Under the pieces are notes generated by a model. It was not told the DNA's origin. It did no database searches and saw only the letters and a program-made list of their open reading frames with translations. Position numbers and translations under genes: made by a program. Source: CAWAHD01 sp963781785 (GTDB lineage: Bacteria; Planctomycetota; Planctomycetia; Isosphaerales; Isosphaeraceae). From it: 64,000 nt of DNA. Numbering within the stretch: the stretch's first letter is position 1; every line of letters starts with the position of its first letter. Below, in pieces: positions 46,315 through 56,105 of this stretch. Where the stretch lies: the NCBI GenBank assembly GCA_963781785.1, contig CAWAHD010000004.1, positions 1-64,000 of the forward strand. The letters run 5' to 3'.

Positions 46315-47787
46315 ATGGCCACCAAAGTCGCTGCGGTCGCATCCCATCCCAAGGTTCGGCATACCAAGCTCTTCATCAATAACAAATGGACCGACCCGAT
46401 TGACGGCGACGAGTTTGAGACTTTGAATCCAGCGACCGGGGAGGTGCTGGCGAAGGTGTCCGCCGGCGGCAAGGCCGATATCGACAAGGCGGTCAAGGCC
46501 GCACGGAAGGCCCTCGATTCAGGCCCGTGGAGCACCATGGACGCGGCCGAGCGGGGCAACCTGCTGTTCAAGCTCGCCGACCTGGTCGAGCAGAAGGCCG
46601 GCGAGCTGGCGGAGCTCGAGTCGCGCAATTGCGGCAAGACGATCGGCGACTCCCAGGGAGACATGGTCGGGGTCACGAACACCTTGCGTTACTACGGCGG
46701 CTGGGCCGACAAGGTCGAGGGCCGCACGGTGCCGGTCCGCGGCAACTTTCTTTCGTACACACTGCGACAGCCGGTCGGCGTCGTCGGCCAGATCATCCCC
46801 TGGAACTTCCCGCTCTTGATGCTTGCCTGGAAGTGGGGCCCGGCACTGGCCTGCGGCAACACCGTGGTTCTCAAGCCGGCCGAGCAGACTCCGCTGACGG
46901 CCCTGTGCATGGCCGAGCTGGCACAGGAAGCCGGATTCCCGGCGGGCGTCGTGAACGTCGTCAACGGCCTGGGCGAAACGACCGGCGCGGCCCTGGTCGC
47001 TCACCGCGACGTCGACAAGATTGCCTTCACCGGGCACGTCGACACCGCCAAGATCATCCAGAAAGTGGCCGCCGATACGCTCAAGCGCACAACCTTTGAG
47101 CTCGGCGGCAAGAGCCCCAACGTCGTCTTCGCCGACGCCGACATGGACGCCGCCGTCGACGGTGCTTTCCACGCCATCTACTTTCATGGCGGTCAATGCT
47201 GCACGGCCGGCAGCCGGCTGTTCGTGGAATCCAAGATCCACAACGAGTTCGTCGAACGGCTCGCGGAAAAGGCCAAGGGACGCAGGGTCGGCGATCCGCT
47301 CGACCCCAAGACCGAGCAAGGTCCCCAGGTCTCCAAGGAGCAGCTCGACAAGATTCTCCATTACGTCAAGCTGGGAGAAAAGCAAGGTGCAACCCTCTTG
47401 ACCGGCGGCGAACGGCTCGGCTCGAAGGGCTTTTTTGTCCAGCCAACCATCTTCGACAACGTCAAGGACGACATGGCCATCGCCAAGGACGAGATCTTCG
47501 GCCCGGTCGTGAGCGTTCTGCCGTTCCGGGGCGTCGACGAGGTCATCGAGCGCGCCAACGACACCACCTACGGCCTGGCGGCCGCGATCTGGACCCGCGA
47601 TATCAACAAGGCCCACCTCTATGCCAAGAAGGTGAAGGCGGGTACCGTCTGGGTCAACTGCTACCACGTGGTCGATACGACCACTCCATTCGGCGGGTTC
47701 AAGATGTCAGGACAGGGCCGTGAAAACGGCGAGGCCTCGCTCGAGCACTACACCGAGCTCAAGACCGTCACCATCAAGCTGGGCTAA
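46315..47787 (+). CDS. NAD(P)-dependent aldehyde dehydrogenase
   Basis: 490 residues. Standard ALDH: KLFINNKWTDPIDG, VGVVGQIIPWNFPLLMLAWK, the general base in TTFELGGKSPN, the catalytic cysteine in GGQCCTAGSR, and EIFGPVVSVLPF. Closest in form to the ALDH1/betaine-aldehyde group. It is a classical hydrolytic ALDH, not the CoA-acylating type of the BMC operon. GAGAGG lies eight bases before the ATG. Substrate unknown; isolated gene, hairpin repeats follow its stop. Confidence 0.93.
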   Translation: MATKVAAVASHPKVRHTKLFINNKWTDPIDGDEFETLNPATGEVLAKVSAGGKADIDKAVKAARKALDSGPWSTMDAAERGNLLFKLADLVEQKAGELAELESRNCGKTIGDSQGDMVGVTNTLRYYGGWADKVEGRTVPVRGNFLSYTLRQPVGVVGQIIPWNFPLLMLAWKWGPALACGNTVVLKPAEQTPLTALCMAELAQEAGFPAGVVNVVNGLGETTGAALVAHRDVDKIAFTGHVDTAKIIQKVAADTLKRTTFELGGKSPNVVFADADMDAAVDGAFHAIYFHGGQCCTAGSRLFVESKIHNEFVERLAEKAKGRRVGDPLDPKTEQGPQVSKEQLDKILHYVKLGEKQGATLLTGGERLGSKGFFVQPTIFDNVKDDMAIAKDEIFGPVVSVLPFRGVDEVIERANDTTYGLAAAIWTRDINKAHLYAKKVKAGTVWVNCYHVVDTTTPFGGFKMSGQGRENGEASLEHYTELKTVTIKLG

Positions 47788-47830
47788 GTGGCCGCATTCC
47801 GTGGGTGAGGCTTTCAGCCTGACGTTCGGC

Positions 47831-47878
47831 GTAGGTCAGGCTTTCCAGCCTGACCTCAGGCTGGAAAGCCTGACCTAC
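47831..47878. repeat. inverted pair of the dispersed hairpin repeat
   Basis: Two copies of the core GTAGGTCAGGCTTTCCAGCC face each other, making a near-perfect 48-base palindrome between the aldehyde dehydrogenase and the nitrilase-family gene. The same core occurs as a direct tandem at 12244-12305. In RNA it would fold into one long hairpin or two small ones; it may act as a terminator-like structure. Confidence 0.85.
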
Positions 47879-47927
47879 GGCATGCCTCGTTCGGCAGTCC
47901 AACTTTAGTTCGCGGGTGAACGATCCA

Positions 47928-48782
47928 ATGGAGACCAGCCCAACGACTTTTCGTATCGCCGCTGTCCAGATGGAGCCGAAGCTCGGCCAGGTCGAGGCCA
48001 ACCACGAGCAGATCCAGCGACGGCTCGCGGAGGCTGCCGGCGCCGGGGCGCACCTGGTCGTGTTCCCGGAATGCGCGCTTTCGGGATACGGCTTTTCATC
48101 ACGGGAAGAGGGGCTCAAACACGCTGTCTCGACCGACAGCGCCCCGGTGCGAGACGTCCTCGACGCCTGTCGCCGTCATCGGTGCTATTGCGTCTTCGGT
48201 ATGCTGGAACGCGACGGCGCTCGATTGTTCAACGCCTGCTTGCTGGCCGGTCCCGATGGCCTGGTCGGCGGCTATCGCAAGGTTCATCTGCCGTTCTTGG
48301 GGATCGATATGTTTGCCGACCCCGGCGATCGCCCGTTTGCCGTGCACGACGCGGGCGGCCTCAAGATCGGTATGCACATCTGCTACGACGGCGCCTTTCC
48401 GGAGCCGGCCCGGGTGCTCACGCTTCTGGGTGCGGATCTTCTGGTTCTCCCCACCAACTGGCCCACGCTTTCCGAATGTGCCGCCGAGCACATGATTCCG
48501 ACTCGAGCGATGGAAAACACGGTGTACGTGATGGCGGTCAATCGCGTGGGCGAGGAGAGCGGTTTTCGATTCATCGGTGCCAGCTCGATCGTCGATCCCA
48601 GCGGTCGGCGCCTGGCTTACGCCTCTCCGGTTACGGAAGAGATTCTGCTGGCCGACATCGACCCGTCACTGGCCCGGCGCAAGCACCTCGTGCGCGTTCC
48701 CGGCCGGCACGAGATTAACCGGATCGCCGACCGCCGGCCGCGCTTTTACCAGCAGATCGTTGCCCCCAACGGACGCGACTGA
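47928..48782 (+). CDS. carbon-nitrogen hydrolase (nitrilase superfamily)
   Basis: 284 residues. The catalytic Glu-Lys-Cys triad is visible in VVFPECALSGYGF, GYRKVHLPFLGID and HICYDGAFPEPARVL. It is an amidase/N-carbamoylase-type enzyme; specificity is not evident. The ATG at 47928 is chosen; a GTG four codons upstream (47916) is possible. Its 3' end converges on the thioredoxin-like gene. Confidence 0.92.
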   Translation: METSPTTFRIAAVQMEPKLGQVEANHEQIQRRLAEAAGAGAHLVVFPECALSGYGFSSREEGLKHAVSTDSAPVRDVLDACRRHRCYCVFGMLERDGARLFNACLLAGPDGLVGGYRKVHLPFLGIDMFADPGDRPFAVHDAGGLKIGMHICYDGAFPEPARVLTLLGADLLVLPTNWPTLSECAAEHMIPTRAMENTVYVMAVNRVGEESGFRFIGASSIVDPSGRRLAYASPVTEEILLADIDPSLARRKHLVRVPGRHEINRIADRRPRFYQQIVAPNGRD

Positions 48783-48867
48783 CGATTGCGACCTGGCTTC
48801 GATTCGTGATTCCGGGGGCATCGCGCGCATGAACGAGCCGCGAATGCGGCGTTCCAAGAACTGTCGA

Positions 48868-50066
48868 TCAATTGGCGCCAGACCTGGCTCGGTCGCGGGA
48901 CTTGGCGGTCTTCTCGAGCAGTTCACGGATCATCGCATCAAGCTTGTCTCCGGCGTCGGTCGACCAGAGGCTGCCTTCGGCGTCGACAAGGAACACGGTC
49001 GGAATGACATGGATGCCGCAGGACCTGGAAAAACGGCTGTCCCAGCCGTCGCCCTGGTAGTACTGCGGCCACGCGACCTCGTTCGATTTGACGTACCTCT
49101 TGAGGCTCGCCAGTCCGCCCTCCTCTTCCGGTAGGTCGAGGCTGACGCCGATGAATGCGACCCCTTTGTCCCGATACCTGGCATACAGTTCCTTCATCTT
49201 GGGCATCTCCGCGAGGCAGGGCCCGCACCAGGTGGCCCAGAAGTCGATGACGACAACCTTCCCCTTGAGCGCCCCTGACCGAGACGGCCGATCCGCTGAG
49301 GGCGTCGGTGAACTCGAGCGCCGAACGGCTTACCGATGCGCACGGCTTGATGCCGGATGCCTTGGATCTTCTGCGCGAAAAGTGTATCGGGGAACTCCTT
49401 GACGATTCGATCTTCGAGAGCGGCGACAAGCTTCTCGTCGCGAGTGCACTTGGTGGCGAGGTCTAACAATGCCGCGCCGCGATGATCATGGGGGAAGTGT
49501 GTGATGTATTCCTCGACTCCCCGCAGGTCGAGAGTCTTGTTGCGGCGGTTATCATATAACTTGGCGTAAGTCCGGGCGTAGAGTGCCTCGGTCTTGAGCT
49601 TCGGGTTCCGGGTTCGGGCCAGGACATCGTCGATCTCGGTCAGTTGTTTGTGCTCCGCGAGCCCATAGGGGCGGATGCTCCACCGTTCGCCCATCAACAC
49701 CGGCACTCGCTCGTGGGTCGGGGCGGTCTTGTAAAGCTCCAGAATCAAGGCGTCCCGCTTCTCCGTGGCCTCCTTCAGTCTGGTCTGGAATGCACGGACG
49801 TACGCTTGGTCATGCTTTTGACTCACGTCGTACAGGGGAATCTTGATGCGGTCAAGCGCCTCGAGGATCTGCTCGGCCGATCGTCCGTGGACCGTCGCGG
49901 TCGTCGACTCCGGTCCGGGAGTACCCTTCTCGAGGGAAGGTCGGGTCTCCTGACCCAACGAGGGACTGTCCGTGCATAACCATCCGCTCAGGAGCACAAG
50001 AATGACAGCCAGTCTTCTCGCCGAGCTCATCAATCGGTGCAAAGCGTACCCCGTCGGTGTCATCAT
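48868..50066 (-). CDS. TlpA-like thioredoxin-fold protein, secreted (two frameshifts)
   Basis: About 398 residues. Signal peptide (LAVILVLLSGWLCTDSPSLG), a helical N-terminal domain of about 220 residues, then a TlpA/ResA-type thioredoxin domain. Bridging shifts at about 49320 and 49272 gives LEFTDALSGSAVSVRGALKG, then VVVIDFWATWCGPCLAEMPK with the WCGPC active site. After that come FIGVSLDLPEEEGGLASLKR and CGIHVIPTVFLVDAEG. It acts as a disulfide reductant outside the cytoplasm. The N-terminal start is uncertain (50066 or 50030). Confidence 0.85.
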
Positions 50067-50079
50067 CAGCCCGGCTCTT

Positions 50080-50519
50080 TCAACGAATCATGAAATCTGC
50101 CTTGACGGGCTGGCCATCAAGAGTGAGCGCGATCTGACCGCGGAGCTCATCGGGATACGCGCCGGCGCCGAGGCGAGCAGGCCGGGCTCCTTGGGCTCCG
50201 GCGAGAGCTTGATATCCGTGCCGCTTTCCGCCGTGCCGAGCTTGAGGCTCACGTCGCCCGGGACCGGGCTCATCTCCGTCGTGCCATCCGACTTGTAGAA
50301 GTAGACCAGAATTCGACTCTTGGCCGGCGTCGCCGATTTGCCTTTCGACACGGGCAGTCGCTCGGTCTTGAGCTCGACAAATCCGCGGTCGCCGGGTAGG
50401 GCGACAATGCTTCCGCCATGATGGGGCGAGGGGAGCGAATCATGGGACGTACTCGCACCGCCGCACCCACCGACCACGAACATCGGCAGACAGAGGATAC
50501 CAGCAACGAAAGGGCGCAT
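50080..50519 (-). CDS. small lipoprotein, function unknown (frameshifted)
   Basis: About 146 residues with a lipobox (FVVGGCGGAS). It carries a planctomycete-type beta domain (GFVELKTERLPVSKGKSATP, ILVYFYKSDGTTEMSPVPGD). Near 50150 the frame shifts; in the corrected frame it ends PDELRGQIALTLDGQPVKAD, FMIR, a natural closing strand, with the stop at 50080-50082. It lies between the TlpA-like gene and the DUF1559 gene, behind a terminator for the latter. Confidence 0.65.
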
Positions 50520-50561
50520 TGGATCTCACCCCGATCAATGTTCATGAATACAAACAAACGA

Positions 50562-50583
50562 CCGGGGGCCAACCGGCCCCCGG
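50562..50583 (-). terminator. intrinsic terminator of the DUF1559 gene
   Basis: On the minus strand a 9-bp GC stem (CCGGGGGCC / GGCCCCCGG) with a short loop is followed by TCGTTTGTTTGTATTC. It lies about 57 bases past the stop of the prepilin-like gene. Confidence 0.75.
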
Positions 50584-50639
50584 CCACTCTTGAAACGAGA
50601 GAAACCCCGCAGGATGGACGAAAAACGTCTCGAGGCCGA

Positions 50640-51734
50640 CTAGTACTGGTCCGAGCTCATCACCTCGCCGCCGGCCCGGGTCGAGAGCTGCTGGTACACG
50701 CCGAGCAGGGCGCCGTTGTTGACGAACAGCCAGTTGGTGCTGTCGAAGGAGATTCCATTGGGCACCGAGTCGCCGTAGGAATCGGCGTTGAGCATGCTGA
50801 ACGACCACGACGAGATGCTGCTCTTGATGAAGTGAACCGACCCGTCCGCGAAGGCGAAATTCGCGCCGCCCGGGTGCATGCTTGAAGCCGCCGACGGGGC
50901 GTAATAGTAGAAGCTTGCAATCGCCTGCGAAGTGGTCGCGAGGTTCATCGGGTAAAAGGTCGATACCAGGGTGTCATAGTACTGTCCCGTGTTCCACGAG
51001 CCGTCCGAGACGGCGTACGCGGGATCGACCTTGTAAAGCAGGAACTTCGATCGCTCGCAGAAGCTGAAGGTATTGCTCGTTCCGTCGGTGATCTGTGCAA
51101 TCTTGACGGCGCTGTCGTCGTAGATGACGCCGTTCATCTGCGTGAGCACCTGGGACGGATTTGTCGAGTAAATCCCGAGGTAGTACTTGCTGATGTAGGT
51201 GCCGCTGTTGCCCCCATAGCTGGTGAATGCCTGGGTATAAACAGGATTGGTCGGGAAGACATCGTATCCGTAGTTCCAGCCGGGTAAGACGCCAGAAGGC
51301 GGCCTTGGCAGGATGGGCTGCTGGTCGGTCTGGTCGCTCGGACAGTTAAGGAATGCGAGCCGCACGCCCGCGATCGTGATGTTTTCCACGTTGTACCGGG
51401 TCAGGTTGAAGTTCGTGGCATTATACATTGGAGCCTGCTCGGTGTAGGGCAGCATGTGGACGAAGCTACTGAAGTTGGCACTGTAGTACTTATGAACCGG
51501 GTCCCACTGGCTGTACGACCCGCCCGGCATGACGTTGGTGGCCGACTCGTAGTTCAAGGCGGCAAGAGCGATTTGTTTCATGTTGTTCGTGCACTGCGCA
51601 CGGCGCGCGGCCTCGCGCGCGCTCTGGACCGCCGGCAACAAGAGGGCGATCAGGACGGCAATGATCGCGATGACGACCAGGAGCTCGATCAGTGTAAACC
51701 CGCGAGACTCACCTGATGTCGATCGGTAGGTCAT
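50640..51734 (-). CDS. DUF1559 prepilin-like protein
   Basis: 364 residues. Type IV prepilin N-terminus RGFTLIELLVVIAIIAVLIA with the glutamate at +5, then AVQSAREAARRAQCTNNMKQ, NYESATNVMPGG and C-terminal MHPGGANFAFADGSVHFIKS, all typical of DUF1559. The family is expanded in planctomycetes as surface pseudopilins. The ATG at 51734 has GGAG nine bases upstream. It is monocistronic with its own terminator. Confidence 0.95.
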   Translation of the reverse strand: MTYRSTSGESRGFTLIELLVVIAIIAVLIALLLPAVQSAREAARRAQCTNNMKQIALAALNYESATNVMPGGSYSQWDPVHKYYSANFSSFVHMLPYTEQAPMYNATNFNLTRYNVENITIAGVRLAFLNCPSDQTDQQPILPRPPSGVLPGWNYGYDVFPTNPVYTQAFTSYGGNSGTYISKYYLGIYSTNPSQVLTQMNGVIYDDSAVKIAQITDGTSNTFSFCERSKFLLYKVDPAYAVSDGSWNTGQYYDTLVSTFYPMNLATTSQAIASFYYYAPSAASSMHPGGANFAFADGSVHFIKSSISSWSFSMLNADSYGDSVPNGISFDSTNWLFVNNGALLGVYQQLSTRAGGEVMSSDQY

Positions 51735-52352
51735 GGATGCAGACTCCACAATGTGAATGAGATCGGACGAGCATCGATTTGTGCATCGGACTTCCGAGGG
51801 CAGTCACTTTCCGGTGCGAACCGGTGGCACACGACGAATAGACCACTGAACTTGACCGGCACCATCATCGTTGCCGATGCCGGCTCGTGAGGCGGTTGGA
51901 GAGCGGCGTCACTGCCAAGCATCCGATCAGAGTTTTTCGCAATCGAAGTGTACCGGCCGCTTGCTGAAATGCAATCTAATTTTCTGTGTACATATTGTGT
52001 GCATTCCGTGAAGCTAGTTCCGAAGCCGTTTCCCACTCACGTCGTATGCAAAATGAAATGATCGTGAAGGAGCAAAAGGAGTGCGAGTCCGTGGGTGCAG
52101 TGAATTCTCTAGACTCTTCGCTCTCTCGCGGGCAACACGGCTTATCATGAGAAGAACTGAAAAATTGGGAAATAGTGGGAAGGTGGGAGGCGAGGAAATC
52201 GATCGGGCGAATGCAAGGGAGGTGCAGCCGACCGGGTTGGCAGGTTTTGGCCAGGCATCCCGCGTGGGGTAGACGCTTGCGAGTGAACGTGGCGCCGGGT
52301 GAGCGACAATGGACGCACGCGAGTGAGATGGTCGATCCTGCGCACATGGCAG
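51735..52352. other. gene-free stretch
   Basis: About 620 bases upstream of the DUF1559 gene and downstream of the TPR lipoprotein stop. It is AT-richer than average near 51960-52190, consistent with a promoter and 3' region. Open frames are short and Arg/Ser-rich. No gene recognised. Confidence 0.5.
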
Positions 52353-53354
52353 TCAACGATCAACTGGGAGCGGCGGCGGGTCGGTCACATGTCGCGGTGG
52401 TGGGAGCGTCGCACGCGTCGTGGACGTCTGACGCACTTTCGGATCGACGGCAGGCGCCGTTGCGAGCGCCCGATCCGTGTTGGGCTGGGGTGGCGTTTTG
52501 GGATCCCGCATCTCGCGCTCTTGGCGATCGAGGCGCGTGAGGGCTCGGCGTGCCAGCTCGAGGTCGGGCCGCATGGCCAGGGCCGTCTCGTACTGGCGGC
52601 GGGCCAGGTCGACTTGACCGGTGGATGCCAGCAGATACCCAAGGTTGATGTGTCCGACCGCGTCGCCATTGGCCAGGCTCAACAGCGGAAAAGCTTCGTC
52701 CGGTCGTCCCGCGGCGGCCAGCGCCAGCCCCAGGTTGAGCTTGATCCGTTCGTCATCGGGAGCGAGCTTCTTCGCCGTTTTGAGTGTCCGCTCCGCGTCG
52801 GCCCAGCGGCCCTGAAGGTAATAGCTGTAGCCGGCGTCGTTCCAGACCTTCGGGTCTTTCGGGCTGAGCTTGAGCGCCTTCTTGTAATGCACCTCGGCCT
52901 GAGCGAATCGTCCCAGGCGATCGAGCGCGCCTGCCATCCGGCGATGCGCCAGCGCCTCGTCGGCGGGCCGGAACGGGCCGCGCCGCGTGGTCTCGACGAC
53001 TGTGAGGGCCTGTTGATATTCGAGCACCGCCCGATCGAGGTTGCCCTGGGACTCGAAGACTCGCCCGAAATCGAGGTGGACATGGAAGCGCTGCTCGTCC
53101 GTGGCCTCAGCATGGAAATCGCTGTTCGCGCCCTTGGTCGGGTCTTGATAGACCTGACCGCTCGGTGCGGCGTTCTCGGGCACCTGGGGCGCCTGAGGAC
53201 TGGGCGGAGACGCCGGCTGTCGGGGCGTGACCACACAGCCCGCCTCCAGAAACGTGATGACCGCCAGGCAACAACCAATCGCCGCCCACCGGAGAGGCCA
53301 CTGCCCCGGCCGGCTCGTCCGGCACGCCCGACGAACAATCGAACGGTGGAACAT
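52353..53354 (-). CDS. TPR-repeat lipoprotein of the secretin operon
   Basis: 333 residues with a lipobox (LEAGCVVTPRQ). Four to five TPR units: AVLEYQQALTVVETTRRGPF, AHRRMAGALDRLGRFAQAEV, VWNDAGYSYYLQGRWADAER, IKLNLGLALAAAGRPDEAFP and INLGYLLASTGQVDLARRQY. The Pro-rich C-terminus is disordered. TadD/PilF-like pilotins are TPR lipoproteins that help secretins assemble, which fits its place two genes after the secretin. Confidence 0.85.
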   Translation of the reverse strand: MFHRSIVRRACRTSRPGQWPLRWAAIGCCLAVITFLEAGCVVTPRQPASPPSPQAPQVPENAAPSGQVYQDPTKGANSDFHAEATDEQRFHVHLDFGRVFESQGNLDRAVLEYQQALTVVETTRRGPFRPADEALAHRRMAGALDRLGRFAQAEVHYKKALKLSPKDPKVWNDAGYSYYLQGRWADAERTLKTAKKLAPDDERIKLNLGLALAAAGRPDEAFPLLSLANGDAVGHINLGYLLASTGQVDLARRQYETALAMRPDLELARRALTRLDRQEREMRDPKTPPQPNTDRALATAPAVDPKVRQTSTTRATLPPPRHVTDPPPLPVDR

Positions 53355-53355
53355 C

Positions 53356-53982
53356 TCAGTGGACTCCCGTGGCAGCCGACTCGGTCGGCGACAGAGGAAA
53401 TTGGGATCCGCCGGCAGCCTGGGTGCGCGCCAGGGTATTGGTGTAGTTGTTGGCCGCTTCGACTGCCCTCGCCCCGGGGTACGGCGACGGCCCGATCACG
53501 ACGCGACTGGCCAGGACAGGCTGGCCTGCATTCTGGAGCGTCTGCAATACCGCCTGCCGGCGCGACTCCGCCAGGGCCGGCTGGTCGGGAGTCCATTCGA
53601 CGGCGATCGGCCCCAGCCACCCCGGGATCCGACTGAACATGATGTTGAATCGCGACGCCCCGATCGGTGAGAACGCGTTGGTGCCGGGCAGGAAGTCGCT
53701 GCGATACAACGTGAATCGGTGCATGTCGGCCTTCGCCACCTGCACCGTGAACTGCTCGTTGATATAATAGCCCAGGGGCGGCTCGACGAAGGTTTGGGGA
53801 TAACCGATGAACTTGTCCTGAACCGTGTGCGCCGTGTGGTGAAACATCCGGTGCAGCCGGCCGCGGCGATTGCACACGGGCGGGGCCGCGGGGTCGACCG
53901 GCGCCTGGGCACAGGCCAGAGTCGCTGTCAGTCCCAGCCAGCCCGAGATACCGAGCAACAGGACCGGGCGGATCGCTCTCAT
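53356..53982 (-). CDS. secreted protein of the secretin operon, function unknown
   Basis: 208 residues. Signal peptide (PVLLLGISGWLGLTATLACA), then a Cys-containing segment (PVCNRRGRLHRMFHHTAHTV), PPLGYYINEQFTVQVAKADM and an Ala-rich C-terminus. GAAGGAGG lies six bases upstream of the ATG at 53982, choosing it over one two codons earlier. It lies between the secretin and the TPR lipoprotein with almost no gap, so a structural role in the same envelope complex is likely. No family recognised. Confidence 0.65.
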   Translation of the reverse strand: MRAIRPVLLLGISGWLGLTATLACAQAPVDPAAPPVCNRRGRLHRMFHHTAHTVQDKFIGYPQTFVEPPLGYYINEQFTVQVAKADMHRFTLYRSDFLPGTNAFSPIGASRFNIMFSRIPGWLGPIAVEWTPDQPALAESRRQAVLQTLQNAGQPVLASRVVIGPSPYPGARAVEAANNYTNTLARTQAAGGSQFPLSPTESAATGVH

Positions 53983-53996
53983 TTCCATCCTCCTTC

Positions 53997-56105
53997 TCAG
54001 TCGGCATGGCCATGTGGGCCGACCACCCACTGCTGTTCGCTCTGAAAATGCTTCATCAGGTTGAGCGGGTCTTGCTCACCCTTGGTCGCGCGGAACTCGC
54101 GGCCCAGCTTGCCTTCGATTCGACCGAGAAAATAGAACTCGGCGTCATTCGGCTGAAAGACGCGGTCGCCCGGATGCTCGGTCACGTCCTTCCGGTCAAG
54201 CGGAGCGACCAGCTCGGGAGTCACCAGCACGATCGTCTCGTACTCGACAATCTCGGTCGTGTTGGCGCTGAACCAGGAGCCGACGATCGGCAGGTCGCCG
54301 AGCCCCGGCACCCGGGTCGTCGTCGCATTCGTGACCGCCTGCAAGAGTCCCGCGATCGCCAGCGTCTGGCCTTCCCGCATCTCGACGACGGTGCGGGCGC
54401 TGCGCTCGGTGATCGAGGGCACCTGCCCGGTTCCGACCGTCGTTCCCTGGGCAAAATTGAGCTGGCTGATGACGGGCTCGACGTCCAGCCGGATGACGTC
54501 GTTTTCGAGGATCTCGGGCAAGAACGTGAGGATCGTGCCGAAGCGTTGAAACTGCACCGTCACCACGGCGGTTCCACCGGGAATCGATGAGCTTTGCGGA
54601 ACCGGGAACGGGAACAGGCCGCCCACCAGAAAGCGGGCGGGCTGTCCGTCGAGCGCGACCAGGTTCGGCTCGGAGAGGATCTTGGCGAGGTTGTTGGTCC
54701 GTAGCGCGTCGATGAAGAGCGAGAAGTGGCCGGAGTTGAAGACGCCGAAGAGCGGGACGCTGCCACTGGGCGTGGCTGCATTGGTTGCGCCCACGGTCGC
54801 TTGGGGAGCGAGACCGAAGCCGGTTTTACCGGTTGCTTGGGAGATCGCCGTGTCCGCCGAAAGCGTCATCAATGCGTTGTTTCCCGCCGCCGAGCCGATG
54901 ATCGACTGGCCCCGGGCATAGATCCAGCTCACGCCGATCGAGCGTGTGGCACTGCGATTGATTTCGGCGATCTTGACGTGAAGCAAGACCTGGCGCGGGC
55001 CGGGGATCGTGACGCGATTGATGATGACGAGCCCCCGCATGCCGCCCATCCCACCACCCATTCCGCCAGCCATTCCGCCGGCCATCCCACCGCCCATTCC
55101 GCTGGCCATTCCCCCGCCCATCCCGCCGCCGGCGCCGCCGGCGCCACCGCCCATTCCGGCCCCGCCGGTCATCATGCCGCCGCCCATTCCGCCACCCATC
55201 CCCATTCCACCGCCGCCTCGGAACGACTGGCTGAACATCAGGTTCTGGGTGACGAGCTGGAGAATATCCGACATCGTCTTCGAATCGGGTGCCTGCCCGT
55301 CCAAGATGACCTGGTACCCGACCTGGCGGACCTTGATCTCGGCGCCGGGAAACGCCTGGCGGATTCGTGTCTCGAGGTCTTTCGTGTCCAGCGACACGCG
55401 AACCAGAAACGACACGGGCCGGTTCGTCTGATCCCAGATCGTCAAGGTCGTTGTCCCGAACATCTTGCCATAGAGGTTGAGGAGTCGCGAGCCGGGCTGG
55501 TCGGCGATCAATTCGACGTCGGCGATCGCCGGGTTCGCGATGATGATCCGGCTGAGATCGCGGCGCGTCTGGAGGATCTTGGTGCGCCCCTCGATCAGGC
55601 TGATCTCAGCTTCGGGGTCCTTGACCAGCTCGAGCATGTTGGTCACATCCTGGATGACCTCCTTGTTCGAGCGCGGCGCGGGCAGCACCGGCTGCCGGTC
55701 GGGTGTTAGCCCGGTGTTGTCGGCCGGAAAACGAATGATCCGTGGCTGGGGCGGGGGCAAGTCGATCGTGGACCCACCCGCGAGGGGCTCAAGCGGGATC
55801 ACTCGAGGAATGGCGCCGGCCGGCGCCGGAGCCGGCGGTGACGGGACTTGCGCCGGCTGCGCCGCATTCCCGGGCTGCCCGCTGGTGAAACGGCTCGATG
55901 GGCCAGTCAAGGCGATCATCGAGGTCATGTCCCGCGCGGTCGTGCCTGCGGCCGACCGCGGCGGCGCCGTCGCGCTCGGGGAGCTCACCGCCTGCGCACA
56001 CGCCTTCGTGCTTGACAGCACGGCGACCGCCCCGACGATGATCGGGAGGACGCTCGTGATCCATGGCTTTCTGTGCCACTTGACCGTATTCAATCCGTGG
56101 ATCAT
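53997..56105 (-). CDS. secretin (type II/III secretion or Tad/T4P type) with Gly/Met-rich insert
   Basis: 702 residues. Signal-anchor region, Pro-rich linker, an N-domain with CpaC/RcpA features (LIEGRTKILQTRRDLSRIII, TTLTIWDQTNRPVSFLVRVS), then the secretin core (RQVLLHVKIAEINRSATRSI, VPSITERSARTVVEMREGQT, LAIAGLLQAV, VPGLGDLPIVGSWF, YETIVLVTPELVAPL). Between them, about residues 294-357, is a low-complexity GMGGGM-type stretch with about 16 Met. It forms an outer-membrane ring. Operon order: secretin, unknown secreted protein, TPR lipoprotein. No ATPase or pilin is adjacent. GAGG lies four bases before the ATG. Confidence 0.92.
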   Translation of the reverse strand: MIHGLNTVKWHRKPWITSVLPIIVGAVAVLSSTKACAQAVSSPSATAPPRSAAGTTARDMTSMIALTGPSSRFTSGQPGNAAQPAQVPSPPAPAPAGAIPRVIPLEPLAGGSTIDLPPPQPRIIRFPADNTGLTPDRQPVLPAPRSNKEVIQDVTNMLELVKDPEAEISLIEGRTKILQTRRDLSRIIIANPAIADVELIADQPGSRLLNLYGKMFGTTTLTIWDQTNRPVSFLVRVSLDTKDLETRIRQAFPGAEIKVRQVGYQVILDGQAPDSKTMSDILQLVTQNLMFSQSFRGGGGMGMGGGMGGGMMTGGAGMGGGAGGAGGGMGGGMASGMGGGMAGGMAGGMGGGMGGMRGLVIINRVTIPGPRQVLLHVKIAEINRSATRSIGVSWIYARGQSIIGSAAGNNALMTLSADTAISQATGKTGFGLAPQATVGATNAATPSGSVPLFGVFNSGHFSLFIDALRTNNLAKILSEPNLVALDGQPARFLVGGLFPFPVPQSSSIPGGTAVVTVQFQRFGTILTFLPEILENDVIRLDVEPVISQLNFAQGTTVGTGQVPSITERSARTVVEMREGQTLAIAGLLQAVTNATTTRVPGLGDLPIVGSWFSANTTEIVEYETIVLVTPELVAPLDRKDVTEHPGDRVFQPNDAEFYFLGRIEGKLGREFRATKGEQDPLNLMKHFQSEQQWVVGPHGHAD

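Noticed and set aside
46519..47667. 382-residue frame opposite the aldehyde dehydrogenase
   Set aside because: The plus strand has all ALDH motifs; the antisense frame is a shadow.
54726..55709. Plus-strand frame with His/Ala repeats opposite the secretin
   Set aside because: The repeat is the reverse reading of the Gly/Met-rich insert; no independent gene evidence.
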